Below are positions 34,258 to 44,269 of a stretch of DNA of 64,000 nucleotides, one piece after another (the stretch's first letter is position 1; each line of letters opens with the position of its first letter). The notes under the pieces are model-generated. The model was not told the origin of the DNA. It saw only the letters and a program-made list of their open reading frames with translations, and searched no databases. A program made the translations under genes and the position numbers. Source of the DNA: Ekhidna lutea (GTDB lineage Bacteria; Bacteroidota; Bacteroidia; Cytophagales; Cyclobacteriaceae); assembly GCF_900188325.1 (NCBI RefSeq), contig NZ_FZPD01000001.1, positions 1 through 64,000 of the forward strand. Direction: 5' to 3'.

Positions 34258-35613
34258 TCAAAATAGTTGTCCAAAAGCCTCACTCAACTTTGAGAAAGAC
34301 CTGACTTTGATTTTAAACTGACCAATATCTTTTGCTTTAAGGTTATGCTTAGAAATGTAAATCTCTTTAAACCCTAACTTTTGAGCTTCGTTAATTCGAT
34401 TCTCAATCCTACTCACCGGACGAATCTCGCCTCCTAATCCTATTTCAGCTGCAAAGCACACATCGTCACCCATTGGAACATCTTCAAAGGAGCTAAAAAT
34501 GGCAGAGCAAATTGCCATATCGAGTGCCGTATCCTGCACCTTCAACCCACCAGCAATATTCAAAAAAACATCCTGAGTGCTTAATCGAATGCCCAGCCGC
34601 TTTTCCATTACTGCAAGTAGCATAGTCATTCGTTTATAATCATACCCGGTTGTGCTGCGCTGTGGATTACCGTAGCTTGTTGGGCTTACCAAGGCCTGTG
34701 TTTCCAGAATGAGTGGCCTATTCCCTTCAACTGTTACACCAAGACTAATTCCACTAAGACCAGGCTCTCGAGGTGAAATCAGCACCTCAGATGGATTTGT
34801 AACTTCCCTCAAACCATTCACATTCATTTCAAACATGCCCAGCTCAGAGGTAGAACCAAATCGATTTTTTACGGTACGGAGAATGCGATAAGTTAAGTGA
34901 CGATCGCCCTCAAATTGTAACACCGTATCCACCATGTGTTCTAAAACTTTAGGACCGGCAATTGCTCCATCTTTATTCACATGCCCTATCAAAAAGACCG
35001 GAACACCTTTTTGCTTGGCAAATTTCATCAGCTGGCCTGTGCATTCTTTAACCTGTGAAATTGATCCGATCGCTGCTTCTATACGATCTGAATGAAGGGT
35101 CTGTATAGAATCAATGATTATAATGTCCGGCCCCATATCATCAGCCTGCCGGATCACTTCTGACAAACTTGTTTCAGCATAAAGAAAACATTGATCCGAA
35201 GTGGTTCCTATTCTATCCGCTCGCATCTTTATCTGCTCAGCACTCTCCTCTCCTGACACGTAGAGTATCTTTTTGTTGAGCTTAATAGCCATCTGAAGCA
35301 TGATAGTGGATTTTCCAATGCCTGGCTCCCCACCAACAAGAACAAGTGATCCATCCACAATACCACCCCCGAGGACCCTGTCCAGCTCGCGGATACCAGT
35401 GCTGGTTCTCTCCTTAGTTCCTCCACTCCCAGTCTCTTTTATATTGATAGGTTTAGACTTCTCAGAAGTAAACGCTGCAGCCGATGCAGTTGATTTTGAT
35501 ACAACCTCCTCTACATATGTATTCCATTCGCCACAAGAAGGACACTTCCCTACCCACTTGGCTGACTCAGTGCCACAGGATTGACAAAAAAAGACTGTTT
35601 TAGTTTTGGCCAT
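34258..35613 (-). CDS. radA: DNA repair protein RadA (Sms)
   Basis: A 451-aa branch-migration helicase of recombinational repair. Zinc finger Cys10, Cys13, Cys24, Cys27; Walker A GGEPGIGKST (94-103); Walker B IIIIDSIQ; the RadA-specific KNRFG motif (249-253); and a Lon-protease-like C-terminal domain (SPTSYGNPQRSTTGYD; GLKVQDTALDMAI). Length is typical. It is first in the - strand run with the PP-loop ATPase and methyltransferase, and it is divergent from glyA. Confidence 0.97.
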   Translation of the reverse strand: MAKTKTVFFCQSCGTESAKWVGKCPSCGEWNTYVEEVVSKSTASAAAFTSEKSKPINIKETGSGGTKERTSTGIRELDRVLGGGIVDGSLVLVGGEPGIGKSTIMLQMAIKLNKKILYVSGEESAEQIKMRADRIGTTSDQCFLYAETSLSEVIRQADDMGPDIIIIDSIQTLHSDRIEAAIGSISQVKECTGQLMKFAKQKGVPVFLIGHVNKDGAIAGPKVLEHMVDTVLQFEGDRHLTYRILRTVKNRFGSTSELGMFEMNVNGLREVTNPSEVLISPREPGLSGISLGVTVEGNRPLILETQALVSPTSYGNPQRSTTGYDYKRMTMLLAVMEKRLGIRLSTQDVFLNIAGGLKVQDTALDMAICSAIFSSFEDVPMGDDVCFAAEIGLGGEIRPVSRIENRINEAQKLGFKEIYISKHNLKAKDIGQFKIKVRSFSKLSEAFGQLF

Positions 35614-35653
35614 TTTAGCTTGCGATAAAAGCTAAGATATAAACTGTCTCATA

Positions 35654-35661
35654 TACTTTTG
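35654..35661 (+). promoter_or_regulatory. Candidate -7 element (TACTTTTG) upstream of glyA
   Basis: Exact TAnnTTTG match ending four bases before the glyA ATG at 35666. It would give a nearly leaderless transcript. No TTG lies at the ideal -33 distance. Confidence 0.4.
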
Positions 35662-35665
35662 CCAA

Positions 35666-36940
35666 ATGCAAAAAGATCAGAAAGTTTTCGACCTAATAAA
35701 GGCTGAAGAGAAGAGACAGATCGAGGGAATAGAGCTGATAGCCTCAGAAAATATTGTTTCTCCCCAGGTGCAGGAAGCCGCCGGCAGTGTGCTCACCAAT
35801 AAGTACGCTGAAGGATTGCCTGGCAAGCGATACTATGGTGGTTGTGAAGTAGTTGATGAAATTGAAGATTTGGCAAGGGAGCGCGCCAAAGAATTGTACG
35901 GAGCAACCTGGGCCAATGTGCAACCACACTCCGGAGCACAGGCAAATGCCGCGGTAATGCTCGCATGCCTAAACGCAGGTGATGAAATACTTGGGTTTGA
36001 CCTCTCACATGGTGGACACCTCACACATGGCTCTGCTGTCAACTTTTCAGGGAAACTTTATAAACCCAATTTCTATGGAGTAGATAAAGAAAGTGGTTTA
36101 ATTGACTATGATCACCTTGAAAAAGTAGCCAAAGAAAAGAAACCCAAAATGATCATAGCGGGTGCTTCTGCATACAGCCGCGATTGGGATTATGCTAGAT
36201 TCAGAGAGGTTGCAGACGAAGTTGGAGCTATTTTACTCGCAGATGTATCTCATCCTTCAGGTATGATAGCGAGGGGTTTACTCAACGATCCGCTTGAATA
36301 TTGTCACGTAGTAACAACCACTACTCACAAAACTCTGAGAGGCCCCAGGGGGGGGATGATCCTTGTGCGTGACGACATTGAAAACCCGTGGGGAATCACA
36401 ACTCCAAAAGGAGTAGTTAGAAAGCTAAGCTCCCTGTTAGATTCGGGAGTGTTCCCCGGCACACAGGGTGGACCGCTTGAGCATATTATTGCCGCTAAGG
36501 CAGTGGCCTTTGGCGAAGCGCTATCAGATGAGTACATGGATTACCTACTCAGGGTAAAGAAAAATGCAGCTGTCATGGCTGATGCTTTTGTAAATAAAGG
36601 ATACAATGTGATCTCGGGCGGCACAGATAATCACCTAATGTTGATTGACCTTAGAACGAAGGATATCACAGGGAAAGATGCTGAAAATGCGCTTATAAAA
36701 GCAGACATTACTGTAAACAAAAACATGGTACCTTTTGATGATAAGAGTCCGTTTGTCACTTCAGGGATGCGAATTGGAACACCAGCGGTAACAACACGTG
36801 GCATGATGGAATCTGACATGGTTAAGATTGTAGAATTGATAGACGCTGTAATCACCAATAAAGACGATGACAAAAAAATCGCTGAGATAAAAAGTCAGGT
36901 CAATAAATGGATGTCTGAATTTCCATTATTTAAGGGTTAA
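35666..36940 (+). CDS. glyA: Serine hydroxymethyltransferase
   Basis: A 424-aa PLP enzyme converting serine and tetrahydrofolate to glycine and 5,10-methylene-THF. Seen: [38 protein letters not shown], and the PLP lysine in [13 protein letters not shown] (~222). [20 protein letters not shown] is also diagnostic, and length is normal. First gene of a tight + strand run with tatC and rpiB (two-base gaps). Confidence 0.98.
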   Translation: MQKDQKVFDLIKAEEKRQIEGIELIASENIVSPQVQEAAGSVLTNKYAEGLPGKRYYGGCEVVDEIEDLARERAKELYGATWANVQPHSGAQANAAVMLACLNAGDEILGFDLSHGGHLTHGSAVNFSGKLYKPNFYGVDKESGLIDYDHLEKVAKEKKPKMIIAGASAYSRDWDYARFREVADEVGAILLADVSHPSGMIARGLLNDPLEYCHVVTTTTHKTLRGPRGGMILVRDDIENPWGITTPKGVVRKLSSLLDSGVFPGTQGGPLEHIIAAKAVAFGEALSDEYMDYLLRVKKNAAVMADAFVNKGYNVISGGTDNHLMLIDLRTKDITGKDAENALIKADITVNKNMVPFDDKSPFVTSGMRIGTPAVTTRGMMESDMVKIVELIDAVITNKDDDKKIAEIKSQVNKWMSEFPLFKG

Positions 36941-36942
36941 AT

Positions 36943-37764
36943 ATGCCACTTGATCAGATGTCGGATGAAAAGGAGATGTCCTTCCTCGATCACCTCGAGG
37001 AATTAAGGTGGCATATCATCCGTTCACTGATTGCAATCATTATAGTAGCAATTGCAGCATTTATTGCCAAAGATTTTGTTGTCGGTACAGTCATTTTAGG
37101 ACCGTCACGAACAGATTTCTGGACCTATCAAAAGCTATGTCAGCTGGCTGAGCTTATTAACACTCCTGCTCTTTGCATAGATACTTTGTCATTTGAATTG
37201 GTGAGCCGAAAATTGAGCAGCCAGTTTATGACTCATGTGTCGGTTTCTTTCATCGTTGGCCTGGTGGTAGGGTTCCCATATTTGTTTTGGGAAATATGGC
37301 GATTTATAAAGCCTGGGTTAAGACCTCAGGAAAGAAGAGCCTCAAGAGGAGCTACATTCTCAGTAAGCATACTTTTTGCAATGGGGGTAATGTTTGGCTA
37401 CTTTTTAATAGCACCTATTTCAGTTCGATTTTTTTCCACATATCAGGTAGACCCATCTTTACAAAACTTATTTGACCTCTCTTCATATATCAGTACTGTC
37501 ACCATGATCGTATTTGGATGTGGTGTTCTCTTTCAGCTTCCAGTTATTGTTTATTTTCTTACCAAAGCAGGCATTGTGAGCTCATCACTTATGAAAGCTT
37601 ATAGAAAACATGCAATCATTGTAATTTTGGTACTCGGAGCTATTGTAACGCCTCCTGATCCATTTAGTCAGATTTTAATTGCGTTACCGCTTATGATGCT
37701 ATACCAAATGAGTATAGTAATAGCCAAACGAATAGAAAGAAGAGAAGCCAGACAAAAAACATAG
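36943..37764 (+). CDS. tatC: Sec-independent protein translocase TatC
   Basis: A 273-aa inner-membrane receptor of the twin-arginine pathway. It has MSFLDHLEELRWHIIRSL at the N-terminus and about six membrane helices. The conserved FPYLFWEIWRFIKPGL region contains the acidic signal-peptide site, and GFGCGVLFQ-type and PPDPFSQILIALPLMMLY segments close the protein. An insert of ~35 residues after the first helix is longer than in E. coli but normal for Bacteroidota as I recall. An internal ATG (MSDEKEMS) is a possible alternative start. No tatA is adjacent. Confidence 0.95.
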   Translation: MPLDQMSDEKEMSFLDHLEELRWHIIRSLIAIIIVAIAAFIAKDFVVGTVILGPSRTDFWTYQKLCQLAELINTPALCIDTLSFELVSRKLSSQFMTHVSVSFIVGLVVGFPYLFWEIWRFIKPGLRPQERRASRGATFSVSILFAMGVMFGYFLIAPISVRFFSTYQVDPSLQNLFDLSSYISTVTMIVFGCGVLFQLPVIVYFLTKAGIVSSSLMKAYRKHAIIVILVLGAIVTPPDPFSQILIALPLMMLYQMSIVIAKRIERREARQKT

Positions 37765-37766
37765 AC

Positions 37767-38195
37767 ATGAACATAGCAATAGGTGGCGATCATGCCGGAT
37801 TTCAATATAAAGAGCGACTCATAAAACATCTGCAAGATGCGGGACATACCCTTCGGGATTTCGGACCGAAAACAGAAGATTCTGTCGATTATCCCGATCA
37901 TGTTCATCCGCTAGCTCAGTCAATCACAGCCGGAGACTTTCAACTTGGGATTTTGATTTGTGGAAGTGGAAATGGGGTAGCAATGACTGCTAACAAGCAT
38001 GTAAACATCCGTGCTGCTCTTTGCTGGAATACTGAATTAGCAGCACTGGCCAGACAACACAATAATGCGAATATCATTTGCCTCCCAGCACGATTTGTTG
38101 CTTACGAATATGCTGAAAGTCTGGTGGATACATTTGTAACCACTGAATTTGAAGGCGGTAGACACGAGCGTAGGGTAGACAAAATCAATTGTTGA
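37767..38195 (+). CDS. rpiB: Ribose 5-phosphate isomerase B
   Basis: A 142-aa isomerase of the pentose phosphate pathway interconverting ribose-5-P and ribulose-5-P. It begins IAIGGDHAGFQYK, and its active-site cysteine lies in LICGSGNGVAMTANK. YPDHVHPLAQSI and the phosphate-binding RHERRVDKI complete the family pattern. Allose-6-phosphate isomerase activity is an alternative in the same fold. Its stop overlaps the convergent membrane-protein gene by 11 bases. Confidence 0.95.
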   Translation: MNIAIGGDHAGFQYKERLIKHLQDAGHTLRDFGPKTEDSVDYPDHVHPLAQSITAGDFQLGILICGSGNGVAMTANKHVNIRAALCWNTELAALARQHNNANIICLPARFVAYEYAESLVDTFVTTEFEGGRHERRVDKINC

Positions 38196-39558
38196 TTTTT
38201 CTGTACATGTCCTGACCTACTACTTTGTAGGTTTCTTCTATCTTAGGAAATCGCCGTGTGATTTTTGGCATTATCCCTATTTCATCAATGATTATTTCCG
38301 GATTCGCCCGTAGAAATAATTGATAAAAGTTACTTGCCGAGTTATAGTAATCAAGTCCCTTTAATGCCTTATTCGTAAGGTGCGTATTGAAACATGGGGT
38401 AAGAACCTTCGATCCGGTGTAATAAGAAAGGTTAGCACCAAGTATCATGGTGGGTGATTCTTGAGTTTCGTTGTGTACAACTTTGAGTTCATTGTAAATA
38501 TTCGAATATGAATAAATACTGAACGTCAGAAGCCCAAAAACAAGTAACAAAGGCATTAAGAATTTGAATATTCGCCTTTTTAATAAAATAAAATAATGGG
38601 TCCAGAAATATGCAATTACAGGAATCACAAAAACTAGTTCATGAAGTGATTTCTCATTGGACAAAAAGAAGGTAGCAATACCTCCTAAAAACATGAGCCA
38701 GATCACTTGCTGTATTTTTTGTTGGAAGTTTGTCAGTCGGGCAGATGACCATGTTTTGAAAACTGATAAAATAAAAATCAAGAAGAAGCCAACACAAATG
38801 ACAAAGATGTCTGTCGCTGATAATACGGATTCTGTATTCATCAAAAGATTTTGTACCAGGTAGCTATCGACAAAATTCCAAAACCCACCACTCCAATAGA
38901 AATAAAGACCACAAAGAGAAAAAGCGAGCAAAAAACTAAACAAATAAAGTAATAGCCTTCTTGTAACCGCAGTTGAAAACAATATTAATGCAAACAGAAA
39001 GACAAGGAAAAACACCATAGATGGTAGGTAGATCATGGTCGCAATACCAATATAGATGCCAGAATTCAAGAACAATTCATCCGTCACCTGATTATCGATT
39101 CTCCTTAACACATTTCTTAAGGCTAATAAGATGAAAGTCAGACTAAGCAGCTGCGGCGATAGTGCCATGAAGTCCGGTACAGAAACCATTAGAATCATAT
39201 AAAGAAATGCAGGTAGATAACCATTTTCATCATAGGCCTTATTCTTTAGCAATAGCTGATTGAAAATGCCTGCCTGAAAAATGATAACAATTGAACTAAA
39301 CCCATAGTGGATGAATGAAGTTCGTCCGAAAATCCAGAAAAGGTATTTGTAAATAAAGACAGCAATTGGTCCGGTGTAATCGTACGTTTCATCATACATT
39401 TTGAACCCCTGGTTTAGCCACTCTCCAAGCAAAAGCCATTTTAGCTCATAGTAAGACTGGCCTTCAATAAAATATCCTTGTACTAACCGTACAATCACCA
39501 TCAGTACAAAGATGATCACGAGTCTGTAAGGGTCATTTATTCTAAAAAATCGTAACAA
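38185..39558 (-). CDS. Polytopic membrane protein, unknown function
   Basis: A 457-aa protein with about ten to twelve hydrophobic helices and a ~100-residue soluble C-terminus. The opening LRFFRINDPYRLVIIFVL and the following large loop with YDETYDYTGPIAVFIYKYLFW recall GT-C-like or DUF6427-type membrane proteins of Bacteroidota. An acidic DETYD loop after the first helix is where GT-C glycosyltransferases carry catalytic acids. I cannot assign a substrate. It is a single gene, divergent from rbfA. Confidence 0.75.
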   Translation of the reverse strand: MLRFFRINDPYRLVIIFVLMVIVRLVQGYFIEGQSYYELKWLLLGEWLNQGFKMYDETYDYTGPIAVFIYKYLFWIFGRTSFIHYGFSSIVIIFQAGIFNQLLLKNKAYDENGYLPAFLYMILMVSVPDFMALSPQLLSLTFILLALRNVLRRIDNQVTDELFLNSGIYIGIATMIYLPSMVFFLVFLFALILFSTAVTRRLLLYLFSFLLAFSLCGLYFYWSGGFWNFVDSYLVQNLLMNTESVLSATDIFVICVGFFLIFILSVFKTWSSARLTNFQQKIQQVIWLMFLGGIATFFLSNEKSLHELVFVIPVIAYFWTHYFILLKRRIFKFLMPLLLVFGLLTFSIYSYSNIYNELKVVHNETQESPTMILGANLSYYTGSKVLTPCFNTHLTNKALKGLDYYNSASNFYQLFLRANPEIIIDEIGIMPKITRRFPKIEETYKVVGQDMYRKINN

Positions 39559-39649
39559 TTAGGTGCTATTTCGTATGGAATGTAAGATTACGTTCGAAAT
39601 TAGAGTATTTGCTCAAACCACTTAAAGATTATCTTAGGATATTTGTAAC

Positions 39650-40012
39650 ATGGAAAGCAAGCGGCAGATAAAATACGGTAAACAACTACAAAAAGACCTG
39701 GCTGAAATATTTCAAAAGGATCCAAATTATTATTTTGGATCATCACTAGGTACAATCACGGAGGTAAATGTCTCTCCTGATCTAGGTCTTGCCAGAGTAT
39801 ATCTCAGCATATTCCCCATCAACAAGGCTGAAGACGTTTTTAAAAATCTGGAGAAAATCAAGAGTGAAATTCGACTTAAGCTCGGTAAAAAAATAGGTGA
39901 TCGGGCCAGGATAGTTCCAGAGATCGCGTTTTTCCACGACGATACCGAAGAAAAAGCCTCTAAGATGGATGTCATTATTAACAAGTTGGACATTCCACCT
40001 GAAAAAGAATGA
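39650..40012 (+). CDS. rbfA: Ribosome-binding factor A
   Basis: A 120-aa KH-like cold-shock and 30S maturation factor. It has the N-terminal RQIKYGKQLQKDLAEIFQK and the KH-domain pattern TITEVNVSPDLGLARVYLS with RIVPEIAFFHDDTEEKASK, all typical. It overlaps the following permease gene by four bases (ATGA). A partly matching -7 sequence (gatatttg) ends four bases before its ATG. Confidence 0.93.
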   Translation: MESKRQIKYGKQLQKDLAEIFQKDPNYYFGSSLGTITEVNVSPDLGLARVYLSIFPINKAEDVFKNLEKIKSEIRLKLGKKIGDRARIVPEIAFFHDDTEEKASKMDVIINKLDIPPEKE

Positions 40013-41235
40013 ATTTTCCCTTTTTCATAGCAAGGAAATATTTTCTATCCGGAAAAAAGAAAAATTTCATCAATGTCATTTCCATAATTTCCATGGTGGT
40101 GGTTTCTATTGGCACGATGTGCTTGATTATTGCATTGTCTGTTTTTAATGGCTTGGAAGGTTTGCTTCGATCCATGTATGGCAATTTTGATCCAGATATT
40201 GTAATTACACCCACTTATGGAAAATCTTTTGAATCGAATTCGGACCATCTAGCTAAGATTCGTTCGGTCGATGGCATTTTAGGAGTATCTGAAGTCATTG
40301 AAGATAATGTACTAGTAGAGTATAAGGAGTCTCAACGCCTGGTTCGAATGAAAGGAGTAAGCCGTGATTTTGATAAATACAGCGGAATCAAAAATGTGAT
40401 GGTAGCTGGTGAATTTCCACTGGTCAGAGATAGCATCGGGTACGCCTTGATAGGCAGAGGGGTTCAGTATGACCTTTCATTGAGCCTCAAAAACGACTTT
40501 TACACACTTCAGATGTACTATCCAAAAGATATCGCTCCTGGCGTTGTGAATCCATCGCGGATGTACAATCTACTTAACATTATCCCAGGGGGAATTTTCG
40601 CAATAGAAAAATATTATGATGACAATTATGTGTTTGTTCCAGTCGAGTTTGCAAAGGATCTGTTGAACTATGGAAATAAACTAACTTCTTATGATGTCTA
40701 TCTACAGGAAGATCGTGATCCTGCTACAGTTAAAAAGCAAATTCAGGCCAACTTAGGTGAGCAATTCAAAGTAAAGTTGGGTGAGGAACTTCACAGTGAT
40801 CTCTATAAGGTTCTAAAAATCGAAAAGTTGTTCGTGTTTTTGATTTTGGTAGCAATCATTGGCATTGCCTCCATTAATATCTTCTTCTCTCTTACCATGC
40901 TGGTGATTGAAAAGAAAAAAGATATTTCAATACTCTTTGCCCAAGGAGCTTCCACTAAGCTTATTCGGAATATTTTCCTTTATGAGGGCAGCATTGTTGC
41001 CTTTTCAGGTGCAGGGGTGGGGCTAATATTAGGTATATCATTAAGCTTATTGCAGCAGCATTTTGGATTAGTGGGAATGGGTATGGATACAGCTGTAATA
41101 AACAGTTATCCAGTGAAAATAGAAGTGACTGACATACTACTTACAGTAATCGCCGTAATTCTGATAACCATTCTTGCTTCTATTCAACCGGCTATCAAAG
41201 CAAGCAAATCTTTTTCTACTCAAACATTGCAGTAG
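40009..41235 (+). CDS. LolC/LolE-like lipoprotein-releasing ABC permease
   Basis: A 408-aa inner-membrane permease of the FtsX/MacB superfamily. It begins NFPFFIARKYFLSGKKKNFIN, which is the Lol opening, with the first helix at ~20-42, a large periplasmic MacB-like domain, and three C-terminal helices (FLILVAIIGIASINIFFSL, LILGISLSLLQ, ILLTVIAVILITILASIQPAI). In Bacteroidota a single homologue usually stands for LolC and LolE in releasing outer-membrane lipoproteins. No LolD ATPase is adjacent. It is co-translated with rbfA. Confidence 0.9.
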   Translation: MNFPFFIARKYFLSGKKKNFINVISIISMVVVSIGTMCLIIALSVFNGLEGLLRSMYGNFDPDIVITPTYGKSFESNSDHLAKIRSVDGILGVSEVIEDNVLVEYKESQRLVRMKGVSRDFDKYSGIKNVMVAGEFPLVRDSIGYALIGRGVQYDLSLSLKNDFYTLQMYYPKDIAPGVVNPSRMYNLLNIIPGGIFAIEKYYDDNYVFVPVEFAKDLLNYGNKLTSYDVYLQEDRDPATVKKQIQANLGEQFKVKLGEELHSDLYKVLKIEKLFVFLILVAIIGIASINIFFSLTMLVIEKKKDISILFAQGASTKLIRNIFLYEGSIVAFSGAGVGLILGISLSLLQQHFGLVGMGMDTAVINSYPVKIEVTDILLTVIAVILITILASIQPAIKASKSFSTQTLQ

Positions 41236-41312
41236 ATAAACTCTTCCATGTTTATTCGTGTTTCGCTATCGAATTTTTACTATTTTCGAAGTTTATCTGA
41301 TTTCTAAAATCT

Positions 41313-44225
41313 GTGAAAGTATCACCTGACCAGCCATTTGAACTTATCTACTCGCTCTATGATCATGAGTACCTGGGATATCTAATTGAGTCCTTTGTTG
41401 TACAACTGAATGACAAGGGAGAGTTAAGCTATTCTCATCAAAATATTTCAGCCAAGAATGCGAAAGAATTCAGTTCTAAACTTGATGAAAACGATTTCAA
41501 GATCATCAAGTTAATGGATGAAATTCAGCAGGATCATGTCGCACATCACTTTCAGAAAAAGAGACAAAAGCCAGAAGAATTCTTTCTAAAAACCTATGAT
41601 AAAGAAACCGGCGACAAGCTTTTACAACGTGAAATAGATGCTTATATCGAAAGACGGAGGTCTCAGATTCTTTCACTTATTGCGGGGAAGCGCCTGTTTG
41701 AAATGGGTAAAGATGGTGAGCCTGCATGGAAAGAGATAGAGGTCGTAGATGAAAAAGCTACAATCCTGTTTCACTTCAGGAAAAACGAGGACAATACACA
41801 CTATTTTCCTACCATCAAGCTGCAAGGTGAAAAAGTTGATTTCCTAAATAATGGCAGCTATCTCTTGTGTAGCGAACCCGCATGGCTTGTTGCAAATGAA
41901 CGATTATTTACTTTTCAAAAACCGGTAAGTGGGGGCAAGCTCAAACCTTTTCTTAAAAAGAAGTTCATTCTCATCCCTAAAGATATTGAGGAGACCTACT
42001 ACAAGAAATTTGTAGGTCCACTTATCTCAGAGTTTGATGTTTACGCAAAGGGATTCGACATAGTAACACATAAGCCTACACCAACGCCAAAAATCACGGT
42101 AAGTGAGCTTCAAACCAGTCGAAACGCTTCACTTTTTGATGATAATGGTAATGCTGCAACAGTTGAGAATGACAAGCTGCTGCTGGAACTTTCGTTTGAT
42201 TATGGAAAGCACAATTTCAACGCAGATAAGCTGAGTAAGGTGAGTGTGTCAATGGAAAAACAAGCAGATAATTACACTTTCCATCGCATTAGTCGTGACC
42301 ATGAAGGTGAAAAGGGAATTATTGAACAACTCGCTACCAAAGGCCTTGAGCTCAGAAACTCACGTGTGACTTTGCCAAAAACTATGGCATTCGACTGGAT
42401 CGGTCAAAACAGTGATCTCCTTCAAGACTTCATTATCACTCAAAATCAGCAGGGAAAGAAGTTTTTCGTTGGTGAGTCTACCATCGATCTTGAAGTAAGT
42501 GAAGGAGTTGATTGGTTCGACCTAAAAGCTAAAATAAGATTTGGCAAATTCGAAATACCATTTGAAGAAATTCGTAAGTGCATATTAAAGGGTAAGACTG
42601 AAATTATGCTTCCAAATGGAGAGATCGGTGTAATTCCTGAGTCCTGGATCTCGCGCTATAAAGATCTCTTTGCTTTTTCTTCTCAAACAGATAAAGGCAT
42701 CACACTCGACAAGATACATGTATCTCTGGTGCAGGAACTGAAGGAAGGTGATCTGGCCAAAGTAACCATGGATCGTAAGCTGGAAAAGCTACTCACATTT
42801 GATAAAATGGAGGATTATTCCGTCCCTCAGCACTTTCAAGGAAACCTCCGCCCTTATCAGCTTGCAGGTTACAACTGGCTTAGGTTTTTGGAGGATTACA
42901 ACTTTGGTGGCTGCCTTGCAGATGACATGGGTTTAGGTAAAACCATCCAGGCACTTACATTGCTTCAGCATCAGAAAAATGAAACTCCTGATAGTACCAG
43001 TTTGCTGATAATGCCAACATCCTTATTATACAACTGGGAAATGGAAGCCAAAAAATTTACTCCGGGACTGAAGATCCTTAACTATACCGGTATTAATCGG
43101 GTAAAGAAGAGTGACCGCTTTGGGAAGTATGATATCGTGATCACCAGTTATGGCACCACTCGCGTTGATGCTGATATTCTGGGAGAATTTTATTTCAATT
43201 ATATCATCCTGGATGAGTCGCAAGCCATAAAAAACCCAGACTCGCTCATCTCTAAAAAGGTGAAGGAGCTTAAATCCAGAAGAAAGCTAATCTTAACCGG
43301 TACACCTATTGAAAATAGCACACTGGATCTTTGGTCTCAAATGAGCTTTGTCAATCCTGGTCTTTTGGGTAACGAGAGTTACTTCAAAAAAGAATACCTA
43401 AAGCCTATTGAAAAGAAACGGGATGAGCAAAAAACGAAAAAGCTCAATTCACTAATAAAGCCATTTCTTCTGAGAAGAGAAAAAAGTCAGGTGGCAGATG
43501 ACCTTCCTGAAAAGGTTGTTAACGTTAGATTCTGCACCATGTCAGATAAGCAACGTGAGTACTATGAAAAGGAAAAAAATGCCTTTCGAAGTAAAATCAT
43601 GGATGTTATTGAGAATGACGGTATTGGAAAATCTCACATGGTGCTCCTTCAGGGATTAACCCAGCTTAGACAAGTTGCCAACCACCCGCTGATGGTAGAT
43701 CCGGAATATGAAGATGGGTCTGGAAAGCTGGAGGAGGTTACTTATATGATTGAGAATTCCGTTTCGAAAGGACACAAAGTATTAATCTTCAGTCAGTTTG
43801 TGAAACACCTAAAAATCGTTTCTGAGTACCTCAACAACCAGGGAATGCCCTACTCTTACCTTGATGGGTCTACGAAAGACAGAAAGCAACAGGTAGAGCG
43901 ATTCCAAAATGACCCGGAAGTATCCATTTTTCTAATTTCTCTGAAAGCCGGAGGAACAGGTTTAAATTTGACGAAAGCTGACTATGTGTTTTTACTTGAT
44001 CCTTGGTGGAACCCTGCAGTTGAAGCTCAGGCAATTGATCGAGCTCATAGAATAGGACAAACCAAAAAAGTATTTGCTTACAAGTTTGTGAGTAAGGATA
44101 CAATCGAAGAAAAAATCATAAAACTGCAGGAGCACAAGCAAAAATTAGCCTCCGATTTAATCACGGTAGAAGAAAGTTTCATAAAAAGTCTATCACAAGG
44201 CGACATTAAAGACCTGTTTGACTAA
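41313..44225 (+). CDS. SNF2-family DEAD/DEAH-box helicase
   Basis: A 970-aa Swi2/Snf2 ATPase with GTG start. The N-terminal ~490 residues are a bacterial SNF2-associated region. Helicase motifs follow: I DDMGLGKTIQ (~545), Ia MPTSLLYNWE, II LDESQAIKN, III LTGTPIEN, then the C-terminal domain with VLIFSQFVKHL, SLKAGGTGLNL and VI QAIDRAHRIGQT. Bacterial members of this kind, such as RapA-like proteins, remodel transcription or nucleoprotein complexes; target unknown. It stands alone with a 77-base gap before it. Confidence 0.93.
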   Translation: MKVSPDQPFELIYSLYDHEYLGYLIESFVVQLNDKGELSYSHQNISAKNAKEFSSKLDENDFKIIKLMDEIQQDHVAHHFQKKRQKPEEFFLKTYDKETGDKLLQREIDAYIERRRSQILSLIAGKRLFEMGKDGEPAWKEIEVVDEKATILFHFRKNEDNTHYFPTIKLQGEKVDFLNNGSYLLCSEPAWLVANERLFTFQKPVSGGKLKPFLKKKFILIPKDIEETYYKKFVGPLISEFDVYAKGFDIVTHKPTPTPKITVSELQTSRNASLFDDNGNAATVENDKLLLELSFDYGKHNFNADKLSKVSVSMEKQADNYTFHRISRDHEGEKGIIEQLATKGLELRNSRVTLPKTMAFDWIGQNSDLLQDFIITQNQQGKKFFVGESTIDLEVSEGVDWFDLKAKIRFGKFEIPFEEIRKCILKGKTEIMLPNGEIGVIPESWISRYKDLFAFSSQTDKGITLDKIHVSLVQELKEGDLAKVTMDRKLEKLLTFDKMEDYSVPQHFQGNLRPYQLAGYNWLRFLEDYNFGGCLADDMGLGKTIQALTLLQHQKNETPDSTSLLIMPTSLLYNWEMEAKKFTPGLKILNYTGINRVKKSDRFGKYDIVITSYGTTRVDADILGEFYFNYIILDESQAIKNPDSLISKKVKELKSRRKLILTGTPIENSTLDLWSQMSFVNPGLLGNESYFKKEYLKPIEKKRDEQKTKKLNSLIKPFLLRREKSQVADDLPEKVVNVRFCTMSDKQREYYEKEKNAFRSKIMDVIENDGIGKSHMVLLQGLTQLRQVANHPLMVDPEYEDGSGKLEEVTYMIENSVSKGHKVLIFSQFVKHLKIVSEYLNNQGMPYSYLDGSTKDRKQQVERFQNDPEVSIFLISLKAGGTGLNLTKADYVFLLDPWWNPAVEAQAIDRAHRIGQTKKVFAYKFVSKDTIEEKIIKLQEHKQKLASDLITVEESFIKSLSQGDIKDLFD

Positions 44226-44269
44226 TTTATATTACTCAAATAAGGGTTGGATTTTATCCGTGTTGTTAG

